Assembly (NCBI GenBank): GCA_015066245.1
Contig: SVOS01000011.1
Coordinates: forward strand, 1-52,127
Reading direction: 5' to 3'
From: Oscillospiraceae bacterium
Lineage (GTDB): Bacteria > Bacillota > Clostridia > Oscillospirales > Acutalibacteraceae
Length of the DNA stretch: 52,127 nt
The notes under the pieces were generated by a model. The model was not told the origin of the DNA and did not search any database. It saw only the letters and a program-made list of their open reading frames with translations. Both the position numbers and the translations under genes were made by a program. Position 1 is the stretch's first letter. Each line of letters begins with the position of its first letter. Positions 1-8,388 of this stretch are shown here, piece by piece.

Positions 1-1220
1 AACTTGACCTCAACACCATAAAGCAGGGTATCGTCGTTTGCGGTACCCGGCGCTACCTTATCAAGTGCATAAATCATATCAATAATTGCGTCCATAATAC
101 GCTTTGGCAGCACAAGGCTCAAATCTCCGGGTGTGGCATTGAGTGTAGGAGTGATAAATGCATCATCCATTCTGCCGGGAGTGGAGCGTCTGCCTCGTAT
201 CAAATCACCGAAACGCTGCACAATAACACCGCCGCCAAGCATGTTGCTGAGTCTTGCAATAGACTCACCGTAGCCGTTGGAATCTCTGAAGGGCTCTGAA
301 AAATGCTGAGCCACCAGAAGTGCAAAATTAGTATTCTCGGTTTGCTTTGAGGGGTCCTCGTAGCTATGACCGTTAACGGTGATAATACCGTTGGTGTTTT
401 CGTTAACCACGGCACCCTTAGGATTCATACAGAAGGTACGCACCTTGTCGCCGTACTTTTCTGTGCGGTATACAATCTTGCTCTCATAAAGCTCGTCGGT
501 AAGATGAGCAAACACATTGGCAGGAAGCTCAACCCTTACGCCGATATCCACGCGGTTTGAATTTGTAGGAATATCAAGGTCCTTGCAGACCTTTTCCATC
601 CATTTGCTGCCGCTTCTGCCAACAGAAACAATACACTTGTAGCAGGAGAAAATACCCTGCTTGCATTTGATACCGTAGCCACCTGCGATAATCTTGATGC
701 TCTCAACAGGTGTATCAAAGAAGAAATCCACCTTCTCCTTGAGATAAGCATAAATGTTCTCAAGAACGATATAGTTGATATCTGTACCCAAGTGACGTAC
801 AGATGCATCCAGAAGATGAAGGTCGTGCTGGATACAAAGAGTCTTGAAACGGCTGCCTGCAGTGGAGTAGAGCTTGGTGCCCTCTCCGCCGAATTTAAGA
901 TTTATGTCATCGACATACCGCATCAGGTCCAGAGCCTGCTTTTTGCCGATATACTCATATAGTGTACCACCAAAATCGTTGGTGATATTATACTTTCCGT
1001 CAGAAAAAGCACCTGCACCGCCAAAGCCGCTCATAATAGAACAGCTCTTGCAACCAATACAGGATTTAATTTTGTCTCCGTCTATGGGGCAATTTCGTTT
1101 GCTGAGCTCGTGACCTGCCTCAAAAACCGCAATCTTAAGCTCAGGCTTCTTCTGCAACAATTCGAACGCTGCAAAAATGCCACCGGGACCTGCACCGATA
1201 ATCACAACATCATAATTCAT
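1..1220 (-). CDS. FAD-dependent dehydrogenase (COG2509-like), 3' end outside window
   Basis: The reading frame is open from an ATG at 1220 to the left edge, so the C-terminus is missing; about 406 residues are visible. The ATG is preceded by GAGG at an 8-base spacing. The N-terminus has the dinucleotide-binding motif GAGPGG (residues 8-13) after the strand YDVVII. Next comes a Cys-rich segment CIGCKSC, then GGAGAFSDGKYN, which is the hallmark of the uncharacterised FAD-dependent dehydrogenase family COG2509. A second conserved stretch GRRSTPGR lies near the visible end. The family is cytosolic and flavin-binding; its substrate is not established. The Cys cluster may carry a metal or a redox pair, but that is inference. 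The gene lies downstream of htrA on the same strand, separated by a terminator. Confidence 0.8.
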   Translation of the reverse strand, partial: MNYDVVIIGAGPGGIFAAFELLQKKPELKIAVFEAGHELSKRNCPIDGDKIKSCIGCKSCSIMSGFGGAGAFSDGKYNITNDFGGTLYEYIGKKQALDLMRYVDDINLKFGGEGTKLYSTAGSRFKTLCIQHDLHLLDASVRHLGTDINYIVLENIYAYLKEKVDFFFDTPVESIKIIAGGYGIKCKQGIFSCYKCIVSVGRSGSKWMEKVCKDLDIPTNSNRVDIGVRVELPANVFAHLTDELYESKIVYRTEKYGDKVRTFCMNPKGAVVNENTNGIITVNGHSYEDPSKQTENTNFALLVAQHFSEPFRDSNGYGESIARLSNMLGGGVIVQRFGDLIRGRRSTPGRMDDAFITPTLNATPGDLSLVLPKRIMDAIIDMIYALDKVAPGTANDDTLLYGVEVK

Positions 1221-1330
1221 TAAGATTACCTCCCTGAAAGAGTTATCATTAAGTTTATGTTATCACATTTAGTCCTTAATGTAAACAACTTTAACATCTT
1301 AACAGGAATTTCTACGAAAGTATCAATAGA

Positions 1331-1365
1331 AACACAAAAGACGTGAAGTCCTGTGAGCCTTCACG
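1331..1365 (-). terminator. Rho-independent terminator after the HtrA-type gene
   Basis: A 7-base stem (CGTGAAG at 1342-1348 with CTTCACG at 1359-1365) is followed on the minus strand by a T-rich tail. It lies just downstream of the protease stop codon and separates it from the FAD-dependent dehydrogenase. Confidence 0.65.
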
Positions 1366-1374
1366 CCTTAGCTT

Positions 1375-3024
1375 TTAGTTATAATTTGACCACCAGTAGG
1401 AGTAATCGTTAAGAGAACCGTTATTGTCGAAGAAATTGTCACTGCCGGTATCAGGCACATATTCTTCAAGCTTAAAAGAAACTTTCTCTATTCTTCCATT
1501 GGTATTTTCAACTTTAAATGTAACTTTCTCGCCTACATTACATTTTTCGATAATGCTTTCGACCTCATCGCTGGAATTAACCTCAATATCATTAACAGAA
1601 ATAACTCTGTCGCCGCTTGAAAGCCCAGCCTTCATAGCATTGGTGTTCTTATCAACACTATAGATGTAACAGCCTGTCTTATTAAGTCCGTACATCCAAG
1701 CAAGCTGCTCTGAGTCAACGTTGATAAATTCCATGCCCAGGTCTACCCTACCTCGTACATAGCCAAACTCTGACAAATCACCCACAACATTGATAACATC
1801 GTTAATGGGAATCGCAAAGCCCAGGCCGTCAATTTCAGAGCCTGTGGACTTGGCATTGACGATACCGATAAGGTTGCCCTCTGCGTCAAAGAGACCGCCT
1901 CCTGAGTTGCCGGGGTTAATGGCGGTGTCGGTCTGCATCAGCTTCATGGTCTGACCGTCAATAACCACATCTCGGTTCAGCGCACTGATGATACCTTCTG
2001 TTACGGTGCCGCCAAGCTGACCCAAGGGGTTGCCGATTGCAACTGTACGCTGACCTACCCTAAGATTATCGGAGTCGCCAAAAGTAGCTGCAGTAAGCGG
2101 TGAGTCTGCGCTTATCTCAAGCAAAGCAATGTCGATTTCTGCATCACTGCCCAGAAGCTTTGCCTCGTAAGATTCACCATTTCTGAGTGTAACTGTGATT
2201 CTTGAGGCACCGTCAATTACATGATGATTGGTGACGATATAGCCCTTTGTGTCAATAATAACACCTGAGCCTGCACCGGAATCGATATACTGCTGAGCAA
2301 AAACACCTGTTTTTACGATTTCGGTTGTAATCTCAACTACGCTGTCGGCGGATTTTTCCACAATATCAACTGTAGAAAGTCCGCCATCAGAATATGCGGT
2401 TTCATTTCCACTCTGGTCTACTTTATTGATTGTGAGATTGTCCCCTGAATTTGTATTTGTGGGTTTGTTAAGATATCCGTACACCCATGTGCCTGCAAAA
2501 CCTGCAAGGAAGGAAAGACACAGACAAATGGCAATACCTACTACAAACGCACCGCGGCTGACACCTTTACGCTCTTTCTGAGGTTTTGGCTCAACCTTTT
2601 GAGGCTGCTGATTATAGGGCTTAGTGCTATTGTATCCTGCTGCACCACCGTACCACTCATAAGTATGAGGCGGCTGATTCTGGGGCGCATACTGAGCGGA
2701 CGGATTCTGATATGGTGGGTTTTTATAGGGATTATTATAGCCGTTATATGGATTTTGCTGAGGGATTTGAGGCTGAGAGGGTGCATAAACAGGCTCTTGG
2801 GGTGTTTCATTAAAGCTTGCATCTGCAGGCTCAACTACTTCCCTTGCAGCAATATCTGCTGTATTATCTGAAACATCAGCATCATCCTCATCCAGAACTT
2901 CAATTTCATAATCTTTTACAGAATCAGCTATATCTTCGGGCTCAACATTCTTGTTATATCCGACTTCAAAATCAAGGTCATCATCAGATAAGCCGTAGTT
3001 ATTATCAAACTCATTTTCTGCCAT
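1375..3024 (-). CDS. htrA: HtrA/DegP-like membrane serine protease (S1C) with PDZ domain
   Basis: 549 residues. The ATG at 3024 has AAGGAGG 7 bases upstream. Residues 1-75 are acidic and cytoplasmic, about 80-150 are a Pro/Gln/Asn/Tyr-rich linker, and one membrane helix follows at about 158-187 (AFVVGIAICLCL...). The trypsin-like domain shows all three catalytic motifs: His in TNHHVIDGA, Asp in DIALLEI and Ser in GNSGGGLF. A PDZ domain (KAGLSSGDRVISVND) occupies about 435-520. The layout matches the Firmicutes HtrA family, which degrades or refolds misfolded proteins outside the membrane. It follows the SipW-type secretion cluster but is separated by a terminator at 3105-3135, so it is probably transcribed on its own. 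A quality-control role for the exported proteins next door is inference. Confidence 0.9.
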   Translation of the reverse strand: MAENEFDNNYGLSDDDLDFEVGYNKNVEPEDIADSVKDYEIEVLDEDDADVSDNTADIAAREVVEPADASFNETPQEPVYAPSQPQIPQQNPYNGYNNPYKNPPYQNPSAQYAPQNQPPHTYEWYGGAAGYNSTKPYNQQPQKVEPKPQKERKGVSRGAFVVGIAICLCLSFLAGFAGTWVYGYLNKPTNTNSGDNLTINKVDQSGNETAYSDGGLSTVDIVEKSADSVVEITTEIVKTGVFAQQYIDSGAGSGVIIDTKGYIVTNHHVIDGASRITVTLRNGESYEAKLLGSDAEIDIALLEISADSPLTAATFGDSDNLRVGQRTVAIGNPLGQLGGTVTEGIISALNRDVVIDGQTMKLMQTDTAINPGNSGGGLFDAEGNLIGIVNAKSTGSEIDGLGFAIPINDVINVVGDLSEFGYVRGRVDLGMEFINVDSEQLAWMYGLNKTGCYIYSVDKNTNAMKAGLSSGDRVISVNDIEVNSSDEVESIIEKCNVGEKVTFKVENTNGRIEKVSFKLEEYVPDTGSDNFFDNNGSLNDYSYWWSNYN

Positions 3025-3104
3025 ATATATACCTCCTTGAGTTTATGCATAGAGTATAAACCTTTACTGTGATAATTATATGATACGCTGATGAAAAGTA
3101 AAAA

Positions 3105-3135
3105 TACTAAAAACAGCCCGCAAAATCACGGGCTG
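3105..3135 (-). terminator. Terminator closing the SipW-type cluster
   Basis: CAGCCCG (3114-3120) pairs with CGGGCTG (3129-3135), and the minus-strand transcript continues into TTTTTAG. It lies 4 bases past the stop of the last signal peptidase homologue and marks the end of the long minus-strand unit. Confidence 0.75.
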
Positions 3136-3139
3136 ATTT

Positions 3140-3784
3140 TTATTCTTCAGTATCATCAAGACCAAGAATAATATCTCCAAATTCTTGCTCTCTTGCTCCT
3201 TCAATGCTTTGGCTCTGTCTGAAATCTTCGATATTATTATGCTTACCGTCAATATCCTCGGGCTGATGCCTCATACGGAACTTTTTAATCAAAGAAACTA
3301 TATCTTTGTGATAAATTATGAAAAGCACAATTACCAAAGCCAGCATGCCGTACCATGCGGTAAGAAAATCATAAACTGTTCCCAAAAAAGGAACCTTGTA
3401 TATAACCTTGCCCCTTAACTCATATTCAGAAAATTCAATGCTATCAACAGAATTTGGTCTGAGTCCTCGGGTAGTAAAATAATAAACACCATCTTTTTCG
3501 TAGGGCTCTTTGGAAACCTGCTGGATGATAAAGTCATTTTTGCGGACATCCTTATAAATAACCACATCGCCATATTTGATGTCCTCAGGTGCGTATTCTT
3601 TGATGATTACAACCTCACCTGCGGAAATCTCAGGCTCCATATCCTCGTAAGGAGTTCGGTACATGCTCATTCCGAAAATCAAGGGTGCTTTGTCTGTTGT
3701 CTTCATAACTACAACGTACACAAGGGACACCAGAACACAAACAATCAGAACAATTCCAAAAACAATCTTCAGTTTTTTAAGCAT
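3140..3784 (-). CDS. Catalytically degenerate SipW-type signal peptidase homologue
   Basis: 214 residues; ATG at 3784 with GGGAGGTG upstream. The architecture is that of the S26B signal peptidases encoded upstream: N-terminal helix (6-27), extracytoplasmic peptidase fold, C-terminal helix (about 145-165) and a charged cytoplasmic tail. Aligned with those paralogues, the catalytic Ser-Met-x-Pro motif reads DMEP here (Asp48 in place of Ser) and the catalytic His of the TH[KRE] motif is Gln (IIQQV, around residue 88). Both active-site residues are therefore gone, while other fold landmarks such as GDVVIY and the RGK strand remain. It is the last gene of the cluster. It could be a substrate-holding or regulatory pseudoenzyme, or a relic; the intact frame and good ribosome site favour a working protein. 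Confidence 0.85.
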   Translation of the reverse strand: MLKKLKIVFGIVLIVCVLVSLVYVVVMKTTDKAPLIFGMSMYRTPYEDMEPEISAGEVVIIKEYAPEDIKYGDVVIYKDVRKNDFIIQQVSKEPYEKDGVYYFTTRGLRPNSVDSIEFSEYELRGKVIYKVPFLGTVYDFLTAWYGMLALVIVLFIIYHKDIVSLIKKFRMRHQPEDIDGKHNNIEDFRQSQSIEGAREQEFGDIILGLDDTEE

Positions 3785-3842
3785 AATTGCACCTCCCTAT
3801 CATATTAGTATACCACATTATACTAATGGTTTCAATGATTTT

Positions 3843-4487
3843 TCACATATTATCGGAACTCTTGTCATCGGGTTCGCTGTTTTCACTGTCCTCGGTCTTG
3901 ATTTTTTCGATAATCTGGTTTATATCTGCAGGCTCGACCTCTTCAGTGGTACCCTTAAGCCCTCTTATCAGGGCAATTACCTCGTCAATAAACACAAGAA
4001 TAATCAGAAATACTATAGTCAGCAGTCCCCAGGGAGACAAGAAAAATGAGTAAAAAGTTGTCAAAAACGGAACCTCGGTTACCATAACCGACACAACCGA
4101 ATCGGCTCTTATGGGGGAATCAGGGTCAGAATTTGCAGTACCTTTTGTCTGAAGCATCAAAACTCCGTCTTCTTCCATCGGCGGAACAATAACCTCATGA
4201 GTTATGAATTTGCCCTCATAAACGCCTTTTCCTTTAAATGTTACGATATCGCCGACTTTGATTTCATCGGGATTATCAATCATTTTACCAATGATAACAT
4301 CTCCAACCTCAAGCTGAGGCCGCATGCTCTCGCTGGATACACGATAGATAGTGTATCCAAAAGCAGATGGTATTGAACCGTTGGCGTGTGCTATAAATGA
4401 GAATACTATTGAGATTATAAGTACACCAATTATTATCCAACACAATACGTCAAATACTATTTTTGCCACATTAACAAACTTCTTCAT
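3843..4487 (-). CDS. SipW-type signal peptidase I (S26B)
   Basis: 214 residues from the ATG at 4487, chosen because AAGAGG lies a few bases upstream; an in-frame start at 4520 would place the leader inside a terminator hairpin. It has an N-terminal helix (about 12-33), catalytic Ser54 in SSESMRP, catalytic His97 in FITHEV, a C-terminal helix, and an acidic cytoplasmic tail of about 45 residues. Ser/His dyad peptidases of this class (SipW in Bacillus subtilis) remove signal peptides from TasA-type fibre proteins and work on the outer face of the membrane. Likely substrates are the proteins encoded upstream. A strong terminator (4502-4537) precedes the gene, so it may be expressed at a reduced level relative to the gene before it. 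Confidence 0.88.
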   Translation of the reverse strand: MKKFVNVAKIVFDVLCWIIIGVLIISIVFSFIAHANGSIPSAFGYTIYRVSSESMRPQLEVGDVIIGKMIDNPDEIKVGDIVTFKGKGVYEGKFITHEVIVPPMEEDGVLMLQTKGTANSDPDSPIRADSVVSVMVTEVPFLTTFYSFFLSPWGLLTIVFLIILVFIDEVIALIRGLKGTTEEVEPADINQIIEKIKTEDSENSEPDDKSSDNM

Positions 4488-4501
4488 AAAAACCTCTTGG
4501 G

Positions 4502-4537
4502 TAAAAAATAAAGACGACAAAAAACTCTGTCGTCTTT
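4502..4537 (-). terminator. Intra-cluster terminator between two signal peptidase genes
   Basis: A perfect 10-base stem (4510-4519 with 4528-4537, AAAGACGACA/TGTCGTCTTT) is followed on the minus strand by ATTTTTTA. It sits between the signal peptidase genes ending at 4556 and starting at 4487. It would act as a full or leaky stop that reduces the two distal genes. Confidence 0.7.
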
Positions 4538-4555
4538 AATATTAATATATTTATC

Positions 4556-5182
4556 TTATTCTGTCAAATCTGTTTTTTCTGCATTATCATCAGACAATAA
4601 TTTTCCTGAATCATCAGCATCATCAGAGTCCCTGTCCGAAGTCTCTACCTCATCTTTTGGGGGTTCTTTGATGATTTTTCTTAGATTCAAAACCTCGCTG
4701 AAGAAAAGCAACGCAAGAATTATCAGCAGAACCGCCAGTCCCCAAGGAGACATAAAGAAATTATAAAGTGCGGCAATAACGGGCAAAGATGCTACCATCT
4801 TACCTACCACCTGAGATTCTCTGACCTCGGGATCGGTAAAATCATTGGCAATACCCTGCGTCTGCAGAAAGTACTTATCGCCTCGCTTATACGGCTCAAC
4901 TATAACCTTGTGGGTTACCAGCTTGCCGTTATAAGAACCTGATTCGCCGTTATATGTGATAATATCGTCAACCTTGATTTGGGTGATATCATCCACACGT
5001 TTAGTAAGAATTATGTCCCCCACCTTAAGCTCGGGCTCCATACTGGGGGTTACTACCCTCAGAATCTGGTATCCGAAAAGCTCAGGGGTTTTGCCCTGAA
5101 CACGGGTTATTACAAAGAAAACTATAAGCAAAAATGTAACAACCAACAGCAGGACAGTGATAATGGTCTTAAGTTTTTTCAA
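4556..5182 (-). CDS. SipW-type signal peptidase I (S26B)
   Basis: 208 residues from a TTG codon at 5182, with AAGGA 8 bases upstream; no better start is nearby. One helix spans about 6-26, followed by the peptidase domain with catalytic Ser47 in TPSMEP and His91 in LVTHK, then a helix near residues 145-165 and an acidic Asp/Ser-rich cytoplasmic tail. It belongs to the same class as the homologues at 3843 and 17537, and its Ser/His dyad is intact. It follows a short SipW-dependent-type protein (5203-5766) by 20 bases and is probably co-transcribed with it. The different signal peptidases may divide the many substrates of the cluster among them; that is inference. Confidence 0.88.
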   Translation of the reverse strand: MKKLKTIITVLLLVVTFLLIVFFVITRVQGKTPELFGYQILRVVTPSMEPELKVGDIILTKRVDDITQIKVDDIITYNGESGSYNGKLVTHKVIVEPYKRGDKYFLQTQGIANDFTDPEVRESQVVGKMVASLPVIAALYNFFMSPWGLAVLLIILALLFFSEVLNLRKIIKEPPKDEVETSDRDSDDADDSGKLLSDDNAEKTDLTE

Positions 5183-5202
5183 AGTGATATTCCTTAGGAA
5201 AA

Positions 5203-5766
5203 TTAGTTGTAGAAATAATAGAAGTTGCCAATCTGAAGTTCGGTGGTGCCGGTATAATTAATAAACCAATATACCTCAACCGAACCGTTAGACTCAACTA
5301 TAATATTGTCCTCGATGCAGATATCACTAGCATATCCCGAAGCTACGGGGTACGCTTTGTAGGTTTTTTCGGGACCTGTAAGACCAATCTGAATAGTAGC
5401 AGTAGATGCCTTGATACTGTCAACATAAAGAGATACGGGAGCAGCACCGCCATTACCACTCTCTGTGATAACTGTCTTGAAGTAATAAATATTCTCGTCA
5501 TTATGAGGAATAACGCGATTGCTTGCAGAGAGCACCTCATCGTAAGTAACATGGCCGTTATCATTAGCACCAATATAAGTGGTGATTTCCTTCTTGCCGT
5601 GACCTACAACAGTCAAACTTCTTCTGTCTCTGAATATACGCATTTCATCGGTCTCACTGGAAGTACGGGGATACCACGCAAAAGTGGATGTAACCGCCAT
5701 AATAACAGTCAGCAACAATATTGCAATGATAGATAAAAGTCTTACAAAGCTAATTTCTTTTTTCAT
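5203..5766 (-). CDS. Small SipW-dependent-type surface protein
   Basis: 187 residues; ATG at 5766 after AAAGGCGGTG. The N-terminal helix (about 8-27) ends in STFAWYPRTS, which fits the SipW-dependent signal peptide pattern ([AT]-x-[AS]-W-[FY]). The rest is predicted mostly beta, with alternating hydrophobic strands, no Cys, and a very aromatic C-terminus (IGNFYYFYN). It is the smallest of the putative exported subunits and lies directly upstream of an active SipW-type peptidase. It has no module beyond a single presumed beta-sandwich. It may be a minor pilin-like or capping subunit; function unknown. Confidence 0.75.
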   Translation of the reverse strand: MKKEISFVRLLSIIAILLLTVIMAVTSTFAWYPRTSSETDEMRIFRDRRSLTVVGHGKKEITTYIGANDNGHVTYDEVLSASNRVIPHNDENIYYFKTVITESGNGGAAPVSLYVDSIKASTATIQIGLTGPEKTYKAYPVASGYASDICIEDNIIVESNGSVEVYWFINYTGTTELQIGNFYYFYN

Positions 5767-5794
5767 GGTATCACCGCCTTTCGTTAAAATTTAA

Positions 5795-8362
5795 TTAGTG
5801 TAAGAAATAACCCCAAGAACCGCCGTTACAGTTACTGTTAATTGTATAAAGATCAGAAGTTCCGCTGAAGGAAATAGAACCGAATGTATTCCAAGGACTA
5901 CCATTTGAATTCCATCTACCAACATTGAACTTAGTAACAGTATTAGCAAAATTGTAGTAGTAGTAAGTCTTACCGCCATAAGAAACGGTACTTGTCTTAT
6001 AATAACTACCGGTTGCATTAGGCTGAACGGCTGCTACTGCACCTGCCTCGGTAAACCAAGTACAAGATGAAGCTTCGAAGAATATCAATCTAGCACCAGG
6101 AGTATACGATACTTTGCAAGCTCCGGTATGACCGGCGTTGATAATAGCAAGGTTTTCTCCACTGCTGAAGCTTACATCAAATGCATTATGATACAGATTC
6201 TTACTGGACTGATATCTTGCAACCTTAATAGTAGATGTACCAGTGGGTAAAGAAACCTTCCAGTACTTAGTACCATTATAAGTTACTGTTGTTGCTTCTG
6301 TATATGAAGTACCACCATCAGTCGATACAGCCAACGTACAGCCATCATTTTCATGCCAGCTGTTAGCAGTAGCATCGAAGTAATAATCACTCAACGCTAC
6401 ATTGCTGAAGCTTGCGTAGTAGGTTACTGTTGAACCACCTGCACCGCTGGGAGTTACAGTCTGGGATGCTGTCTTGTAGCTTGAACCGATTGTTGTAGTG
6501 TAAGATCCGTTAGCATACCAGCCGAGGAATCCGTATCCGGACTTGGGAGTAGCTACAATCTTAACAGACTGACCGGGTCTGAGCTTCACAGAAGTTGTAC
6601 CGCTGGAGTTGATATAAACTGTACCTGCAGAAGTGTTGGAAGACTGAACCTTGAAGGTAAACATTGAGCTGGGATCAAATTCTTCAAGCTTATTATCGGC
6701 GGTGAAGATATATGTACCGCCAAGCTCACCACTTAAGCCGGGTAAGCCGTCTGCAGGATATCTGTTGGTTACAACACCGTCATTAAGAATTGCGAAGAAT
6801 TCGCCTGTGTCGGTAGTATCGAAGGTCATCTTGTAGTAGCCTGTTGCACTGTCAAGAGTTGCCTTGGTTCCTTCCCAGTCACCTGCATAATGCTCGGTGG
6901 TCATGTCGATACTTGTTGCCTTGAAGGTCTGATTGTATCCAACATGGAGTGTGTAGAAGTTCTTAGCTGCCTGAGCTGCATCACCTAAAGGTATCTGGGT
7001 TCCGCTATTGTTATTAACAATTGCGTAGTATGTCTTGCCTGGTGTCAAGCCAGATACATCGAGGTAATAGTTGCCGTTTGAATCCTTGCTTGAAAGCTTG
7101 GTTCCCGGCCATGCAGCACCTACTGCTGTGTCATTTTCATAGATATAAATATAAGTGTTACTGTGGTTAAAGCTATTCTTATCAACTGTAATTCTTGTCT
7201 TACCGTCTGTTCGCTTATCAGCACCGTAAGCATAGATATAATAGTTGGAGTAGCCTGAGCGAGGCTCGATGTAAATTGTTGTAGTGTTGGTGTTAAGCTC
7301 CTCAAAGAGTGCGTAATAAACACTTGTATCGTTTTCGGGAGTTTTTTCTATGGATAACTCTGTAGAGTCAAGAACGCTATAGTTAGCATCCTTGTACCAG
7401 CCCTTGAACTCATATCCGTCTTTAGGCACTGCAGTGAGAGTAATGCTCTCGCCCTCCACACAAGTGAGTTGTGATTGTGCTGATGAATAGGTAGCTGAAC
7501 CAATCTTAATTGAGCCGCCTGTAAATCCGTTGGTAGCAGGCGTACCGGCTTTGGTAATTGTCTTTGCGCTTATACCATAGAAGTACTTGGGAGTACCAAC
7601 TATAAAGTTAACATTTACTGAAACTGCTTCGCCATAAAGATTTTCGGGCACACTTGCACCGTCAACCCAGATAGCAATATCAATGGTCTTTGTCTTATCT
7701 TTTTCAATAAGAAACAACCTATTTTTAGTTGATGTGGAATCGTTAAGGTAGTTGCTTACAATCTGAGTTGTAAGAGGGGTTGTGCCACCGTTTAAGTTAG
7801 TAACTACATTACTGGATTGTGCAACATCAGGATTACCGGAGAATATATACTTTGTTTCTCCATCAGTAACCATGATTCTGAAATTATTCTCAGCATCACC
7901 GATTGCAGTTACAATAGCAGCGGTATTAAAAGCTACATAGCATTTCTCAGTTGCTTTTACATCAAAGTTATAATGAATAAATTTTGTACCGATATCATTG
8001 GTAGTTGCATTTCTGTAAGAAACTACACTGCCGTCTTCACCGTAATTGGGAAGAATAAAATTCTCACCATCAACACTGTAAGCAGGTGTTAAATACAAAT
8101 CCTGATAATCAGATGTCAAATAGTCAAGAGAAGATATCTCGTAAGTACCGCCGCTTGTCTCGGGTGTTAAGAGAATTGTCTTTCTGTCAAGAGAATCATC
8201 CAACGCACCTGTTTTAACATCGTCTTCGTTTTCGGTCTGAATCGAGTAGGTTGTACCGCCTTCAATCCAGCTGTAGGTGGTACCCAGACCTATGCAGAAA
8301 ATAAGCAGAAGTGCCGCTAATGACATTAATATTTTAACTTTATTCTGTTTGAAAATACTCAT
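5795..8362 (-). CDS. Large SipW-dependent-type surface protein with InlB-like and starch-binding-like repeats
   Basis: 855 residues from the ATG at 8362, with GGAGG 8 bases upstream; the in-frame GTG at 8371 overlaps that ribosome site. The N-terminal helix (about 10-28) ends in TTYSWIEGG. Residues about 40-265 resemble the common domain of the cluster and end with the strand IAIWVDGAS. Then come an InlB B-like repeat (GYEFKGWYKD.., about 270-350), a CBM26-like module with AAWPGTKL (about 365-455), a further module (about 460-560), a second InlB-like repeat (GYGFLGWYANG, about 565-640), and two related C-terminal repeats rich in Tyr, Ser, Gly and Thr. No cell-wall anchor motif is seen, so it probably attaches by co-assembly. 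The modules suggest adhesion to glucans or to other cells. Confidence 0.82.
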   Translation of the reverse strand: MSIFKQNKVKILMSLAALLLIFCIGLGTTYSWIEGGTTYSIQTENEDDVKTGALDDSLDRKTILLTPETSGGTYEISSLDYLTSDYQDLYLTPAYSVDGENFILPNYGEDGSVVSYRNATTNDIGTKFIHYNFDVKATEKCYVAFNTAAIVTAIGDAENNFRIMVTDGETKYIFSGNPDVAQSSNVVTNLNGGTTPLTTQIVSNYLNDSTSTKNRLFLIEKDKTKTIDIAIWVDGASVPENLYGEAVSVNVNFIVGTPKYFYGISAKTITKAGTPATNGFTGGSIKIGSATYSSAQSQLTCVEGESITLTAVPKDGYEFKGWYKDANYSVLDSTELSIEKTPENDTSVYYALFEELNTNTTTIYIEPRSGYSNYYIYAYGADKRTDGKTRITVDKNSFNHSNTYIYIYENDTAVGAAWPGTKLSSKDSNGNYYLDVSGLTPGKTYYAIVNNNSGTQIPLGDAAQAAKNFYTLHVGYNQTFKATSIDMTTEHYAGDWEGTKATLDSATGYYKMTFDTTDTGEFFAILNDGVVTNRYPADGLPGLSGELGGTYIFTADNKLEEFDPSSMFTFKVQSSNTSAGTVYINSSGTTSVKLRPGQSVKIVATPKSGYGFLGWYANGSYTTTIGSSYKTASQTVTPSGAGGSTVTYYASFSNVALSDYYFDATANSWHENDGCTLAVSTDGGTSYTEATTVTYNGTKYWKVSLPTGTSTIKVARYQSSKNLYHNAFDVSFSSGENLAIINAGHTGACKVSYTPGARLIFFEASSCTWFTEAGAVAAVQPNATGSYYKTSTVSYGGKTYYYYNFANTVTKFNVGRWNSNGSPWNTFGSISFSGTSDLYTINSNCNGGSWGYFLH

Positions 8363-8388
8363 AAGAGGCACCTCCTGTCTTAAGAATT

